This document shows, one piece after another, positions 31,897-40,405 of a stretch of 64,000 nucleotides of DNA. This stretch comes from Variovorax sp. V213 (lineage in GTDB: Bacteria > Pseudomonadota > Gammaproteobacteria > Burkholderiales > Burkholderiaceae_C): the NCBI RefSeq assembly GCF_041154455.1, contig NZ_AP028664.1:1241001-1305000 (forward strand), written 5' to 3'. Numbering within the stretch: position 1 is the stretch's first letter; the number at the start of each line of letters is the position of its first letter. A program made the position numbers and the translations under genes. Below the pieces are notes generated by a model. The model ran no database searches. It saw only the letters and a list, made by a program, of their open reading frames with translations, and had not been told where the DNA came from.

Positions 31897-34573
31897 GCGT
31901 CACTACCTCATGCGTGTCCTTGCTCAGGTCGGGCTTGGCGGCCACGCGGGCAATGGCTTCGCGCGCGGCGCTGCGGTACGGTTCGGCCAGCTTGCTCCAG
32001 CGGTCGAGCGCCCGGGCAAGGCGGGCGGCCACCTGGGGGTTGATGGCGTCCAGCTCTATGACGCGCTCGCTCCAGTACACATAGCCAGCCGCGTCGGGGC
32101 GATGGAATGCTCCGGGGTTGGCGCTGCAATAGCTGAAGATCACGCTGCGGGCGCGGTTGGGGTTCTTGATGGAGAAATCCGGGTGCTTCATCAGCTGCTT
32201 CACCAGCGGCAGGATGTCGCCGCCGCGGTCGGGCGCGCCGGCCTGCAGCGAGAACCACTTGTCGATGACCAGCGCTTCATCCTTGAAGATGGCGTGGAAG
32301 CGCGCGAGCGCCTGCGCGGCCAGGGTGTGGCCCGACGACACCAGCGCGTTGAGCGCGTTGAAGCGGTCGGTCATGTTGCCCGCGTCCTTGAAGCGCTGCA
32401 GCGTCTTGCCGGGCCACACGGTGTCGCCCGATGAGCGCGCCGCCAGGCACAAGAAGTTGAGCGCCATGCCGGCCAGCGCGCGGCGGCCCGACGAGGTCGG
32501 GTCGGGGCTGTAGGCGCCGGTGTCGTGGTTTTCTTCGTAGACCTGTTGCCAATCAGAGAAGAGGGCGGTGGCCAGCTGGGCGCGCATGGCTTCGCGCACC
32601 AGGTGCACGCGCTGCGGATCGACCACGTCGAGCTGCTCGGCAATGTAGGTTTCCGACGGCAGCGTGAGCACCAGCTCCTTGAAGGCGGCGTCGAGCTTGG
32701 GGTTGCGCAGCACGCTGCGCATGGCTTCAAGGTAGGCGTCGTTCAGCACCGGGGTGGTGTCGGTCGCAAGCGCCCCAATGCCCTGCAGCGCGGCGCGCAG
32801 GCCCAGGCGCTGGCCGGCTTCCCAGCGGTTGAACGGGTCGGGGTCGTTGGCCAGCAGGGTGAGCAGCTGGGCGTCGGTGTATTCAAAGTCGAGGATCACT
32901 GGCGCGCTGAAGCCGCGCAAGATCGACGGCACGGGCTCGGCGTCCAGGCCCACAAAGGTGATCTGCTCGCCGGCGCGCGAAAGCACCAGCGTGCGCGTGC
33001 CGTGCGTGATCTGCTCTTCGCCCTCGATCTGCATCGGCAGTTCGCGCCCGCTGGTATCGAGCAGGCCAATGTTCAGCGGAATGACGAAGGGTTCCTTGGT
33101 CGGCTGGCCCGGAGTGGGCTGGCAGCTTTGCACGATGCTGAGGGTGTAGCTGCGGTTCTGCGCGTCGTACACGCCGTGGGCGGCAAGGCGCGGAGTGCCG
33201 GCCTGGCTGTACCAGCGCTTGAACTGCGGCAGCAGGCGGGCCAGCTCCGAATCGGGGTTGGCGTCGGCAATGGCTTGCGCAAAGTCGTCGCAGGTCACGG
33301 CCTGGCCATCGTGGCGTTCGAAGTAAAGGGTGATGCCCTTTTCAAAGCCCTTGCGGCCGACCAGCGTCTGCATCATGCGGACCACCTCGGCACCCTTTTC
33401 ATAGATGGTGACGGTGTAGAAGTTGCTGATCTCGATGTAGCTGTCGGGCCGCACCGGGTGGGCCATGGGGCCGGCGTCTTCGGGGAACTGCGCGGTGCGC
33501 AGCACGCGCACGTCTTCGATGCGCTTCACGGCGCGGGCCGAGGCGTCGGCGCACAAATCCTGGCTGAACTCCTGGTCGCGGAAGACGGTGAGGCCTTCTT
33601 TCAGCGACAGCTGGAACCAGTCGCGGCAGGTGACGCGGTCGCCGCTCCAGTTGTGAAAGTATTCATGGCCGACCACGCTTTCGATGTTGCTGTAGTCGGC
33701 ATCGGTGGCGGTGGCCTGGTTGGCCAGAACGTACTTCGTGTTGAAGATGTTCAGGCCCTTGTTTTCCATGGCGCCCATGTTGAAGTCGCTGGTGGCCACG
33801 ATCATGAAGCGGTCCAGGTCCAGCGGCAGGCCAAAGCGCACTTCGTCCCACAGCACGGAGTTGACCAGCGAGTTCATCGCGTGCTCGGTCTTGTCGAGGT
33901 CGCCGGCGCGCACGTACACCTGCAGCAAGTGCTCCTTGCCGTTGCGCGCGGTGATGCGCTGCTCGCGCGCCACCAGCTTGCCGGCCACCAGCGCGAACAG
34001 GTAGCAGGGCTTCCTGAAGGGGTCGACCCACTTGGCAAAGTGGCGGCCTTCGGGCAGCTCGCCTTGCTCGACCAGGTTGCCGTTCGACAGCAGCACCGGA
34101 TACGCGGCCTTGTTGGCGCGCAGCGTCACGGTGTACATCGCCATCACGTCGGGGCGATCGAGAAAATACGTGATGCGGCGGAAGCCTTCGGCCTCGCACT
34201 GCGTGAAGAAGGTGTCTTCGCTCACGAACAGGCCCATCAGCTTGGTGTTCTTGATGGGGCAGCAGGTCGTGAAAATCTCGAGCTCGAAGGCATCGGGCAA
34301 CCCATCGATCACGAGCTGGTCGCCTTCCATGCGGAAAGAGGCGCCCTGGCCGTTGACCAGCACGCGCGCCAGGTTCAGCTCGTCGCCGTCCAGGCGCAGG
34401 GGCTGGGCCGGCGCGTCGGGGTTGCGGCGCAGTTGCATGCGGTTGAGCACGCGGGTCTTGGCGGGGTCCAGGTCGAAGGTCAGGTCGACGGTGTCGATCC
34501 AGAAAGCCGGAGCGGCATAGTCTTCGCGGCGAATGGCAATCGGTTGCCCTTGGGCGTCACGCTGCAGCAGCAT
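31877..34573 (-). CDS. pepN: aminopeptidase N (M1 family)
   Basis: 898 residues, close to E. coli PepN (870). It is a zinc metallopeptidase that removes N-terminal residues in the cytoplasm. The exopeptidase motif GAMENKG and the zinc site HEYFHNWSGD with the second glutamate in LKEGLTVFRD are present, along with the late catalytic tyrosine region (YTVTIYEKGAEVVRMMQ). The ATG at 34573 starts the conserved MLLQRDAQGQPIAIRREDY and overlaps the HAD gene end by 17 bp. The 3' end overlaps the lipoprotein start. Confidence 0.96.
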   Translation of the reverse strand: MLLQRDAQGQPIAIRREDYAAPAFWIDTVDLTFDLDPAKTRVLNRMQLRRNPDAPAQPLRLDGDELNLARVLVNGQGASFRMEGDQLVIDGLPDAFELEIFTTCCPIKNTKLMGLFVSEDTFFTQCEAEGFRRITYFLDRPDVMAMYTVTLRANKAAYPVLLSNGNLVEQGELPEGRHFAKWVDPFRKPCYLFALVAGKLVAREQRITARNGKEHLLQVYVRAGDLDKTEHAMNSLVNSVLWDEVRFGLPLDLDRFMIVATSDFNMGAMENKGLNIFNTKYVLANQATATDADYSNIESVVGHEYFHNWSGDRVTCRDWFQLSLKEGLTVFRDQEFSQDLCADASARAVKRIEDVRVLRTAQFPEDAGPMAHPVRPDSYIEISNFYTVTIYEKGAEVVRMMQTLVGRKGFEKGITLYFERHDGQAVTCDDFAQAIADANPDSELARLLPQFKRWYSQAGTPRLAAHGVYDAQNRSYTLSIVQSCQPTPGQPTKEPFVIPLNIGLLDTSGRELPMQIEGEEQITHGTRTLVLSRAGEQITFVGLDAEPVPSILRGFSAPVILDFEYTDAQLLTLLANDPDPFNRWEAGQRLGLRAALQGIGALATDTTPVLNDAYLEAMRSVLRNPKLDAAFKELVLTLPSETYIAEQLDVVDPQRVHLVREAMRAQLATALFSDWQQVYEENHDTGAYSPDPTSSGRRALAGMALNFLCLAARSSGDTVWPGKTLQRFKDAGNMTDRFNALNALVSSGHTLAAQALARFHAIFKDEALVIDKWFSLQAGAPDRGGDILPLVKQLMKHPDFSIKNPNRARSVIFSYCSANPGAFHRPDAAGYVYWSERVIELDAINPQVAARLARALDRWSKLAEPYRSAAREAIARVAAKPDLSKDTHEVVTRALAGN

Positions 34574-35246
34574 CGAGTGTCTCCAGAAAGTTCGAATGGG
34601 CGAGTTCGTCGTAGTCGCGAACCGCGGCAATCACATGGGGGCCGGCAAGCTCGGCGGCGGAATGGGTGCTGCACACGGCCACGGCACGCATGCCGCCGCG
34701 CCGCGCGGCCTCGATGCCGAAGGGCGCATCTTCAAAGACGATGCAGCGCTCGGGCGCCACGCCAATGCGGCGTGCGGCCTCCAGAAAAATCTCGGGCGTG
34801 GGCTTGCCGGCAAAGCCTTCGTCGCCGCCCACAATGGCCAGCGGCAGCGGGTCCATCTTCAGGCGCGACATCGCAAATTCGATGTTGTGCCTGTCGCCCG
34901 CCGTGCCCACGGCCACCTTCAGGCCACGCGCCACGGCGGCCTTGGCAAAGGCCGTGAAGCCCGCCACTTCGGTGAAGTTGTCGTGAAAGAGGGCACGGTA
35001 GATTTCTTCTTTCTCGTGCACCATGACGCGGCACTCTTCGTCGGAAAGCTCGCGCTCGAACAGCTCGCGCATGCACTCGGTGCCGGTGCGGCCCGTGGTG
35101 CGCGCAAGAATGCCGGTCACGTCCAGCTTGAGGCCGTGGCGCGCCACGAATTCCACCCACGATCGCGCATGCCAGGGCATGGAATCGATCATGGTGCCGT
35201 CCATGTCGAAGATGAAGGCTTCGACCTTGTCGTGGGTCAGGGTCAT
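34557..35246 (-). CDS. HAD-superfamily phosphatase, beta-phosphoglucomutase-like
   Basis: 229 residues with a haloacid dehalogenase core: motif I FDMDGTMIDS, a C1 cap (residues ~20-90), a motif II VGTAGDRHN, motif III lysine in FAGKPTPEIF, and motif IV FEDAPFGIEAARRGGM. This combination matches the phosphoglycolate phosphatase/beta-phosphoglucomutase group acting on sugar phosphates. It lies between prfB (3 bp gap) and pepN (17 bp overlap), so the three are translationally linked. The exact substrate is not decidable. Confidence 0.85.
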   Translation of the reverse strand: MTLTHDKVEAFIFDMDGTMIDSMPWHARSWVEFVARHGLKLDVTGILARTTGRTGTECMRELFERELSDEECRVMVHEKEEIYRALFHDNFTEVAGFTAFAKAAVARGLKVAVGTAGDRHNIEFAMSRLKMDPLPLAIVGGDEGFAGKPTPEIFLEAARRIGVAPERCIVFEDAPFGIEAARRGGMRAVAVCSTHSAAELAGPHVIAAVRDYDELAHSNFLETLDAAAA

Positions 35247-35249
35247 CGA

Positions 35250-36354
35250 TTACACGCCTTGCTTCAGCGAGGCTTCGATGAACACGTCCAGGTCGCCGTC
35301 GAGCACCTTCTGCGTGGCCGACACTTCGACGTTGGTGCGCAGGTCCTTGATGCGGCTGTTGTCCAGCACGTAGCTGCGAATCTGGTGGCCCCAGCCCACG
35401 TCGGTCTTGCTGTCCTCGAGCTTTTGCTGTTCTTCCTGGCGCTTGCGCATCTCGTGGTCGTACAGGCGTGAACGCAGGCGCTTCCACGCCACGTCGCGAT
35501 TGCTGTGCTGGCTGCGGCCGTCCTGGCACTGCACCACGATGCCGGTCGGGATGTGCGTCAGTCGCACAGCCGAGTCGGTCTTGTTGATGTGCTGCCCGCC
35601 TGCGCCCGATGCGCGAAAGGTGTCGGTGCGCACGTCGGACGGGTTGATCTCGATCTCGATGGAGTCGTCGATTTCCGGGTACACAAAGATCGAGGCAAAG
35701 CTGGTGTGGCGCCCGCCCGACGAATCGAACGGCGACTTGCGCACCAGGCGGTGCACGCCGGTCTCGGTGCGCAAGAGGCCAAAGGCGTAGTCGCCTTCCA
35801 CCTTGATGGTCGCGCCCTTGATGCCGGCGGTGTCGCCCGGGGTTTCGTCTTCGATCTGCGTCTTGAAGCCCTTGCGCTCGGCGTACTTCAGGTACTGGCG
35901 CAGCAGCATGCTGGCCCAGTCGCAGGCCTCGGTGCCGCCGGCGCCGGCCTGGATGTCGACAAAGGCGTTGAGCGGATCGGCCGGGTTGTTGAACATCCGG
36001 CGGAATTCGAGCTGCTTGATGTCGGCTTCGAGCGCGGCGGCGTCATCGGCAATGGACTGCAAGCCGTCCATGTCGCCTTCTTCCTTCGACATCTCGTACA
36101 GCTCGGTGTTGTCCGACAGGCCGCTGGTGAGGCGGTCGAGCGTCACGACCACGTCGTCGAGCGATTTCTTCTCGCGGCCCAGCTCCTGGGCCTTCTTGAG
36201 GTCGTTCCAGACGTTGGGATCTTCGAGCGATGCGTTGACCGTCCTCAGACGTTCGGATTTGGCATCGTAGTCAAAGATACCTCCGTAAATCGGCCGTGCG
36301 GGCGCTCAGGTCCGCAAGAGTTGCACCGATTTGGTTGATTTGTTCTGCGTCCAT
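35250..36354 (-). CDS. prfB: peptide chain release factor 2, with programmed +1 frameshift
   Basis: RF2, 367 residues after frameshifting (E. coli 365). It releases polypeptides at UGA and UAA. The first 27 codons (ATG at 36354) end at an in-frame TGA (36271-36273); the remaining 340 residues are in the +1 frame. The stop is within CTT TGA C, preceded by CGGAGG (36280-36285), the standard autoregulatory site. The GGQ peptidyl-hydrolysis motif (AGGQHINKTDS) and the SPF stop-recognition tripeptide (VRKSPFDSSG) are intact. It heads the run prfB, HAD gene, pepN. Without accounting for the frameshift the ORF starts at MVVTLDRLTS. Confidence 0.97.
36270..36285 (-). promoter_or_regulatory. prfB programmed frameshift site
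   Basis: On the minus strand the order is CGGAGG, TAT, CTT, TGA, C: an internal Shine-Dalgarno, a slippery CTT codon and a weak UGA C stop context. Low RF2 lets the ribosome slip +1 onto GAC and continue; high RF2 terminates. Confidence 0.95.
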
Positions 36355-36435
36355 GGGGTGTCCTGACTGTGTTCGGGGGAAACCGGACATTTTCTCATGG
36401 ACCGATGACCCGCCCAGGAAGGCCCCTGTATTGCT

Positions 36436-36546
36436 CCTTCCCCCTCTGGGGGAAGGCTGGGATGGGGGCGGCTCCCGTGTTTGGCAGCGGCCTTTGTTTT
36501 ATGCGCCGCGTGCCCCCCGCCCCGGCCCTCCCCCGGGAGGGGAGGG
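36436..36546. repeat. paired REP-like elements (REPIN-like) between prfB and metQ
   Basis: Left copy: CCTTCCCCC (36436-36444) and GGGGGAAGG (36448-36456), 9-bp stem, then CTGGGATGGGGGCGG. Right copy is inverted: arms CCCTCCCC (36526-36533) and GGGGAGGG (36539-36546), with a C-rich tail upstream (tail CCCCCCGCCCC). The two face each other about 80 bp apart, the layout of a REPIN. A single copy with the same arms is at 2635. The gap 36355-36558 holds nothing else. Confidence 0.55.
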
Positions 36547-36558
36547 AGGAAGGTAAAG

Positions 36559-37371
36559 TCAGAAGGCGGGGACCAGCGAGCCTTTGAATTGTGTTTCGAT
36601 GAAGCTCTTCACCTCCGGCGACTGGTAAGCCGCCACCAGGCGCTTGGCCCAGGGCTTGTCCTTGTCGGCGCGGCGCACGGCAATCAGGTTGGCATACGGG
36701 CTCTTGGCCGATTCCTTGATGACCGCGTCCTTGTTGAGCGAAAGGCCGGCCTTCTCGGCGTAGTCGTTGTTGATGGAGGCAATGGTCAGGTCATCCAGCG
36801 AGCGCGGCAGTTGCGCGGCATCGAGCGCGACCAGCTTCAGCTTCTTGGGGTTGCTCACCACGTCGAGCGGGGTGGCGGTGTTGTTCTTCACGGCTTCGGG
36901 CTTCAGGGTGATGAGGCCGGCCGACTGCAACAGCAACAGGGCGCGGTTGCCGTTCGACGGATCGTTCTGGATACCGACCGATGCGCCCTCGGGCAACTGG
37001 TCGATCGACTTGATCTTGCGCGAATAGAAGCCCAGCGGCGCGGTGATGGTCAGGCCCACGGGCACGATGTCGAAGCCGCGCGCCTTGTTCTGGTTGTCCA
37101 GAAAGGGCTGGTGCTGGAAGGCGTTGGCATCCAGGTCGCCCGAGGCCAGCGCAGCGTTGGGCAACTGGTAGTCGTTGAATACCACGACCTGGATGTTCAG
37201 GCCGTCCTTGGCGGCGACCTTCTTGACCACTTCGAAGATCTGTTCGCCGTTCCCGACAGAGACGCCGACCTTGAGTGTGTTCTTGTCCTGGGCCAGGGCG
37301 GTGCTGCCGGTGAAAAGGGCGGCAGCCAGCGTGGCGAGGGCGAGGGTGCGGCGGCGGAAAGTGGTGTGCAT
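36559..37371 (-). CDS. MetQ/NlpA-family methionine-binding protein (first copy)
   Basis: 270 residues. Signal peptide MHTTFRRRTLALATLAAALFTGSTALAQD with a cleavage site but no lipobox, so it is soluble in the periplasm. The NlpA fold is clear: LKVGVSVGNGEQIFEVVKKVA, VVFNDYQLPNAAL, DANAFQHQPFLDNQNK and PNDPSNGNRALLLLQ counterpart QNDPSNGNRALLL. MetQ proteins deliver methionine, or related amino acids, to MetNI. It is divergent from metN, which has its own metQ downstream, so two receptors flank one importer. The ATG is the first one that gives a proper signal peptide. Confidence 0.9.
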   Translation of the reverse strand: MHTTFRRRTLALATLAAALFTGSTALAQDKNTLKVGVSVGNGEQIFEVVKKVAAKDGLNIQVVVFNDYQLPNAALASGDLDANAFQHQPFLDNQNKARGFDIVPVGLTITAPLGFYSRKIKSIDQLPEGASVGIQNDPSNGNRALLLLQSAGLITLKPEAVKNNTATPLDVVSNPKKLKLVALDAAQLPRSLDDLTIASINNDYAEKAGLSLNKDAVIKESAKSPYANLIAVRRADKDKPWAKRLVAAYQSPEVKSFIETQFKGSLVPAF

Positions 37372-37443
37372 GGTGCGCGAAATCACAAAAAAAGAAGGCG
37401 CGAATGTGGCATTGCCGCCGGCATTTGGGAACGAACCAATGCG

Positions 37444-37503
37444 CATATCGATATGGCGTTCGCGGCGCACGCTCCCAAAGTCTTATGCGTTTTCATGCAT
37501 AAG
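37444..37503. promoter_or_regulatory. two palindromes between divergent metQ and metN
   Basis: CATATCGATATG (37444-37455) is a perfect 12-bp palindrome, and CTTATGC (37482-37488) with GCATAAG (37497-37503) form a perfect 7-bp inverted repeat with an 8-bp spacer. They lie in the 236-bp divergent gap, 70-130 bp upstream of the metQ start and 100-165 bp upstream of metN. Candidate operators for a shared regulator; no SAM riboswitch-like sequence was noticed. Confidence 0.5.
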
Positions 37504-37607
37504 CAAGCGCCGATTTGTTCGTTCTCTTTTGCCGCCTTTGTTTTCATACTCGGCACCTTTTTGCGAACTCCGCGACCGCGCTTTCACGCGGGCCGCGCTT
37601 CTTTCCC

Positions 37608-38477
37608 ATGACCTACCCTTCGCCTGATGCAGCCCGCGGCAACGCGGCGCCGGTCATCCGTCTTCAATCGGTGCAGAAATCCTTCGCCTTGCCGAATGGC
37701 GAGGTGTTCGACGCCGTGCAGTCGCTTTCGCTCGACATCCACCAGGGCGACGTGTTCGGCCTGATCGGCAAGAGCGGCGCGGGCAAGTCGACCCTGCTGC
37801 GCCTCATCAACCTGCTGGAGCGGCCCGATGCGGGCAAGGTCTTCGTCGGCGGGCGCGACCTCACCACGCTCTCTCGCCGCGAGCTGCGCGACACGCGCCA
37901 GAACATCGGCATGATCTTCCAGCAGTTCAACCTGCTACAGAACGCCACGGTGTTCGAGAACGTGGCCTTCCCGTTGAAGATCCACGGCCGGCATTCGCGC
38001 AACGAGATCGACGCACGGGTGCGCGAATGCCTGGCCCTCGTGGGCCTGGCCGAGAAGATCGACACCTACCCGGCGCAGCTTTCGGGCGGGCAGAAACAGC
38101 GTGTGGCCATTGCGCGCGCGCTGGCGCCGCGGCCGCAGGTGCTGCTGTGCGACGAGCCCACCTCGGCGCTCGACACCGAAACCACGCGCGCGCTGCTCGA
38201 AACGCTGCGCGACATCAACCAGAAGATCGGCGTGACCATCGTCATCGTCACGCACGAACTCCCGGTGGTCGAGGTGCTGTGCCGCAACGTGGCCATCCTC
38301 GAGAAGGGCCGGCTGGTCGAACAGTTCGCGGTCGATGCGCCGAGCGAAGAGCGCAAGACGGCACTGGGCCGCGAGATCGATGAACTGGTGCGCCGCCGCG
38401 AACGCGAGGCGCGCGAACCCGTCGAGCCCCGCCCGCCGTCATTGCAGCGCAGGCCGCAGGAGGTGGCCTATGTTTGA
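37608..38477 (+). CDS. metN: methionine ABC transporter ATP-binding protein MetN
   Basis: 289 residues. Walker A GKSGAGKST, Q-loop MIFQQFNLL, signature LSGGQKQRVAIARAL, Walker B VLLCDEPTSALD and H-loop VTHELPVVEVLC are intact. The order of residues around LLERPDAGKVFVGGRDLTTLS matches MetN. E. coli MetN (343) has a ~90-residue C-terminal C2 domain for methionine trans-inhibition; here only ~50 residues follow the core, a basic, Pro-rich tail (REREAREPVEPRPPSLQRRP), so the regulatory domain is missing. The stop overlaps metI by 8 bp. Confidence 0.92.
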   Translation: MTYPSPDAARGNAAPVIRLQSVQKSFALPNGEVFDAVQSLSLDIHQGDVFGLIGKSGAGKSTLLRLINLLERPDAGKVFVGGRDLTTLSRRELRDTRQNIGMIFQQFNLLQNATVFENVAFPLKIHGRHSRNEIDARVRECLALVGLAEKIDTYPAQLSGGQKQRVAIARALAPRPQVLLCDEPTSALDTETTRALLETLRDINQKIGVTIVIVTHELPVVEVLCRNVAILEKGRLVEQFAVDAPSEERKTALGREIDELVRRREREAREPVEPRPPSLQRRPQEVAYV

Positions 38478-39132
38478 GAACATCGCCCCCATCCTCCCCG
38501 AGCTCTGGACCGCCACCGGCCAGACCTTCCTGATGCTGGCCATCGGCCTCTCGGCCGCGGTGCTCATCGGCGGGCCGCTGGGCATTTTGCTGTTCCTCCT
38601 GGGGCCGGGCCAGTCGCTCGAAAACAAGCCGGCGTTCCTGGTGCTCAACTGGATCGTGAACACCGTGCGCTCGTTTCCCTTCATCATTTTGCTGGTGGCG
38701 CTGGTGCCGTTCACGCGCGTGATTGCGGGCACCTCCATCGGCCCGCTGGCGGCTGCGGTGCCGCTGTCGTTCGCGGCCATTCCGTACTTTGCGCGGCTGG
38801 TCGACCAGTGCCTGCGCGAAGTGCCACGCGGCGTGATCGAGGCGGCGCACGCCATGGGCGCGTCGGAGCTGCAGATCGTCTGGCGCGTGCTGGTGGTGGA
38901 GGCGCGCTCGGGCCTGGTGCTGGCGCTCACGGTGCTGGCGGTGAGCTTTCTCTCCTACTCGGCCATTGCCGGCGTGGTAGGCGGCGGCGGCATCGGCGAC
39001 CTGGCCATCCGCTACGGCTACTACCGCTTCCAGACCGACGTGATGGTGCTCACCGTGGCGCTGCTCGTGGTGCTGGTACAGATCCTGCAATTCGTGGGCA
39101 ACACCACGGCGCGCAGGCTGGACAAGCGTTGA
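38470..39132 (+). CDS. metI: methionine ABC transporter permease MetI
   Basis: 220 residues (E. coli MetI 217), about five membrane helices. The permease EAA loop reads IEAAHAMGASELQIVWRVLVVEA. The opening LWTATGQTFLMLAIG and the VNTVRSFPFIILLVALVPF helix are typical of MetI. ATG at 38470 overlaps the metN stop by 8 bp, so the two are translationally coupled. It is followed 29 bp later by the second metQ, completing a metN-metI-metQ operon. Confidence 0.94.
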   Translation: MFENIAPILPELWTATGQTFLMLAIGLSAAVLIGGPLGILLFLLGPGQSLENKPAFLVLNWIVNTVRSFPFIILLVALVPFTRVIAGTSIGPLAAAVPLSFAAIPYFARLVDQCLREVPRGVIEAAHAMGASELQIVWRVLVVEARSGLVLALTVLAVSFLSYSAIAGVVGGGGIGDLAIRYGYYRFQTDVMVLTVALLVVLVQILQFVGNTTARRLDKR

Positions 39133-39161
39133 ATTTTTGTTCCCTTCTCTTTTTTTATCTC

Positions 39162-39983
39162 ATGAAAACCGCACTGCTGCGCCGCTCCGTCCTTGCCCTG
39201 TCCCTGGTTGCCCTCTCGTTCGGCGGGCTTTCGCTGGCAGGGGCCCAGGAAGCCAAGAAGAATCTCGTCATCGGCGGCACCGCCGGCTCCAACATCGACC
39301 AGCTCAAGGCAGGCATCGTGCCCATCCTCGAGAAAAAGGGCTACAAGGTGAAGCTGGTCGAGTTCAACGACTACGTGCAGCCCAACCTCGCGCTCGCGCA
39401 GGGCTCGCTCGACGCCAACTTTTTCCAGCATCAGGTCTATCTGAAGAAGTTCTCGGCCGACCAGAAGCTCGACCTGGCCGAACTGGTGCAAGGCCCCATC
39501 GCGCCGCTGGGCGTGTACTCCACCAAGCGCAAGACCCTGGCCGAGGTGAAAGAGGGCGACCGCTTCACGCTCCCCAACGACCCGAGCAACCTGGCCCGTG
39601 CGCTGGTGCTGCTGGAGCAGAACAAGCTCATCACCATCAAGCCCGGCGTCGATCCGCTGCGCGCGTCCGAAAAAGACGTGGCCGAGAACCCGAAGAAGCT
39701 CAAGTTCATTCCACTTGAGGCCGCGCAGCTGCCGCGCTCGCTGGGCGACACCGAATACGCCATCGTCAACGGCAACTTCGCGATCTCGTCGGGCCTGAAG
39801 CTCACCGAGGCCGTGGCGCTGGAGAAGACGCCCGACCACTACCTCAATGTGGTGGCCGTGAAGAGCGCCGACAAGAACACTGCCTGGGCCAAGGACATTG
39901 TGGAGGCCTACCATTCGAAGGACTTCAAGGCCGTGGTCGACAGCAAGTTCCAGGGCTATGCCAAGCCCAGCTTCCTGCAATAA
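39162..39983 (+). CDS. metQ: MetQ/NlpA-family methionine-binding protein (second copy)
   Basis: 273 residues. Signal peptide MKTALLRRSVLALSLVALSFGGLSLAGAQE; the site LSLAGAQ is signal peptidase I type with no cysteine. NlpA-fold blocks are conserved: LVEFNDYVQPNLALAQGSLDANFFQHQVYL and PNDPSNLARALVLLEQ (split to stay short). It is part of the metNI operon, after a pyrimidine-rich gap with no clear ribosome site. It shares about a third to a half of its residues by eye with the receptor at 36559 and is clearly a separate paralog. Confidence 0.92.
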   Translation: MKTALLRRSVLALSLVALSFGGLSLAGAQEAKKNLVIGGTAGSNIDQLKAGIVPILEKKGYKVKLVEFNDYVQPNLALAQGSLDANFFQHQVYLKKFSADQKLDLAELVQGPIAPLGVYSTKRKTLAEVKEGDRFTLPNDPSNLARALVLLEQNKLITIKPGVDPLRASEKDVAENPKKLKFIPLEAAQLPRSLGDTEYAIVNGNFAISSGLKLTEAVALEKTPDHYLNVVAVKSADKNTAWAKDIVEAYHSKDFKAVVDSKFQGYAKPSFLQ

Positions 39984-40003
39984 CTCTCAACCAAAGGACG
40001 CCC

Positions 40004-40360
40004 ATGCCCGTGCTCGCTCTTTTCGACGCCGAAGGAAACTGGCGCGACACGCATGTGTGCGACGGCTGGATCAACGAGCACCTGGCTCGGCAGGGGGTGG
40101 CCTGGGGGCGCGAAGCCGCGCCGCAAGGGCAGCAGGTGCTCGACCGCGCGGCGCTTGTCTACCTGCCCACGCAAGACGGCTATCTGGGCCTGCTGTTCGA
40201 AGCCGGGGAATGGGTGGCGCTGCCGGCCGACAAGCCGCACTTCTTCGATGCCGGCGAGGCGGAGTCGTTCGATGGATTGCCCGCCGCACTGCCGCTGTTC
40301 GAGGCCTTCGTCGAACAAGTGCTGTCCCTCACGGGCAACGACGCCGACGACGACGCGTGA
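40004..40360 (+). CDS. short acireductone-dioxygenase-like (cupin-fragment) protein
   Basis: 118 residues, cytoplasmic. The front (DAEGNWRDTHV...INEHLARQGVAWGREA) resembles the N-terminal segment of ARD enzymes, and the end (GEWVALPADKPHFFDAGEAES) resembles the ARD strand 'D-x-i-x-x-P-x-x-x-x-H-w-F-D-x-G'. The middle HxHxxxxE metal motif of true ARD is missing, so it is unlikely to be an active methionine-salvage dioxygenase. The resemblance is by eye only. It starts 20 bp after metQ, so it belongs to the methionine-transport operon, which fits a methionine-salvage-related origin. Confidence 0.5.
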   Translation: MPVLALFDAEGNWRDTHVCDGWINEHLARQGVAWGREAAPQGQQVLDRAALVYLPTQDGYLGLLFEAGEWVALPADKPHFFDAGEAESFDGLPAALPLFEAFVEQVLSLTGNDADDDA

Positions 40361-40405
40361 GTGCATGAGTGATGGCGCGGCCCTTGGCCGCCCGCCGTTT
40401 GCGCC

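Noticed and set aside
37372..37607. Possible SAM riboswitch or T-box upstream of metN or metQ
   Set aside because: No conserved riboswitch helices were found; only the two palindromes stand out.
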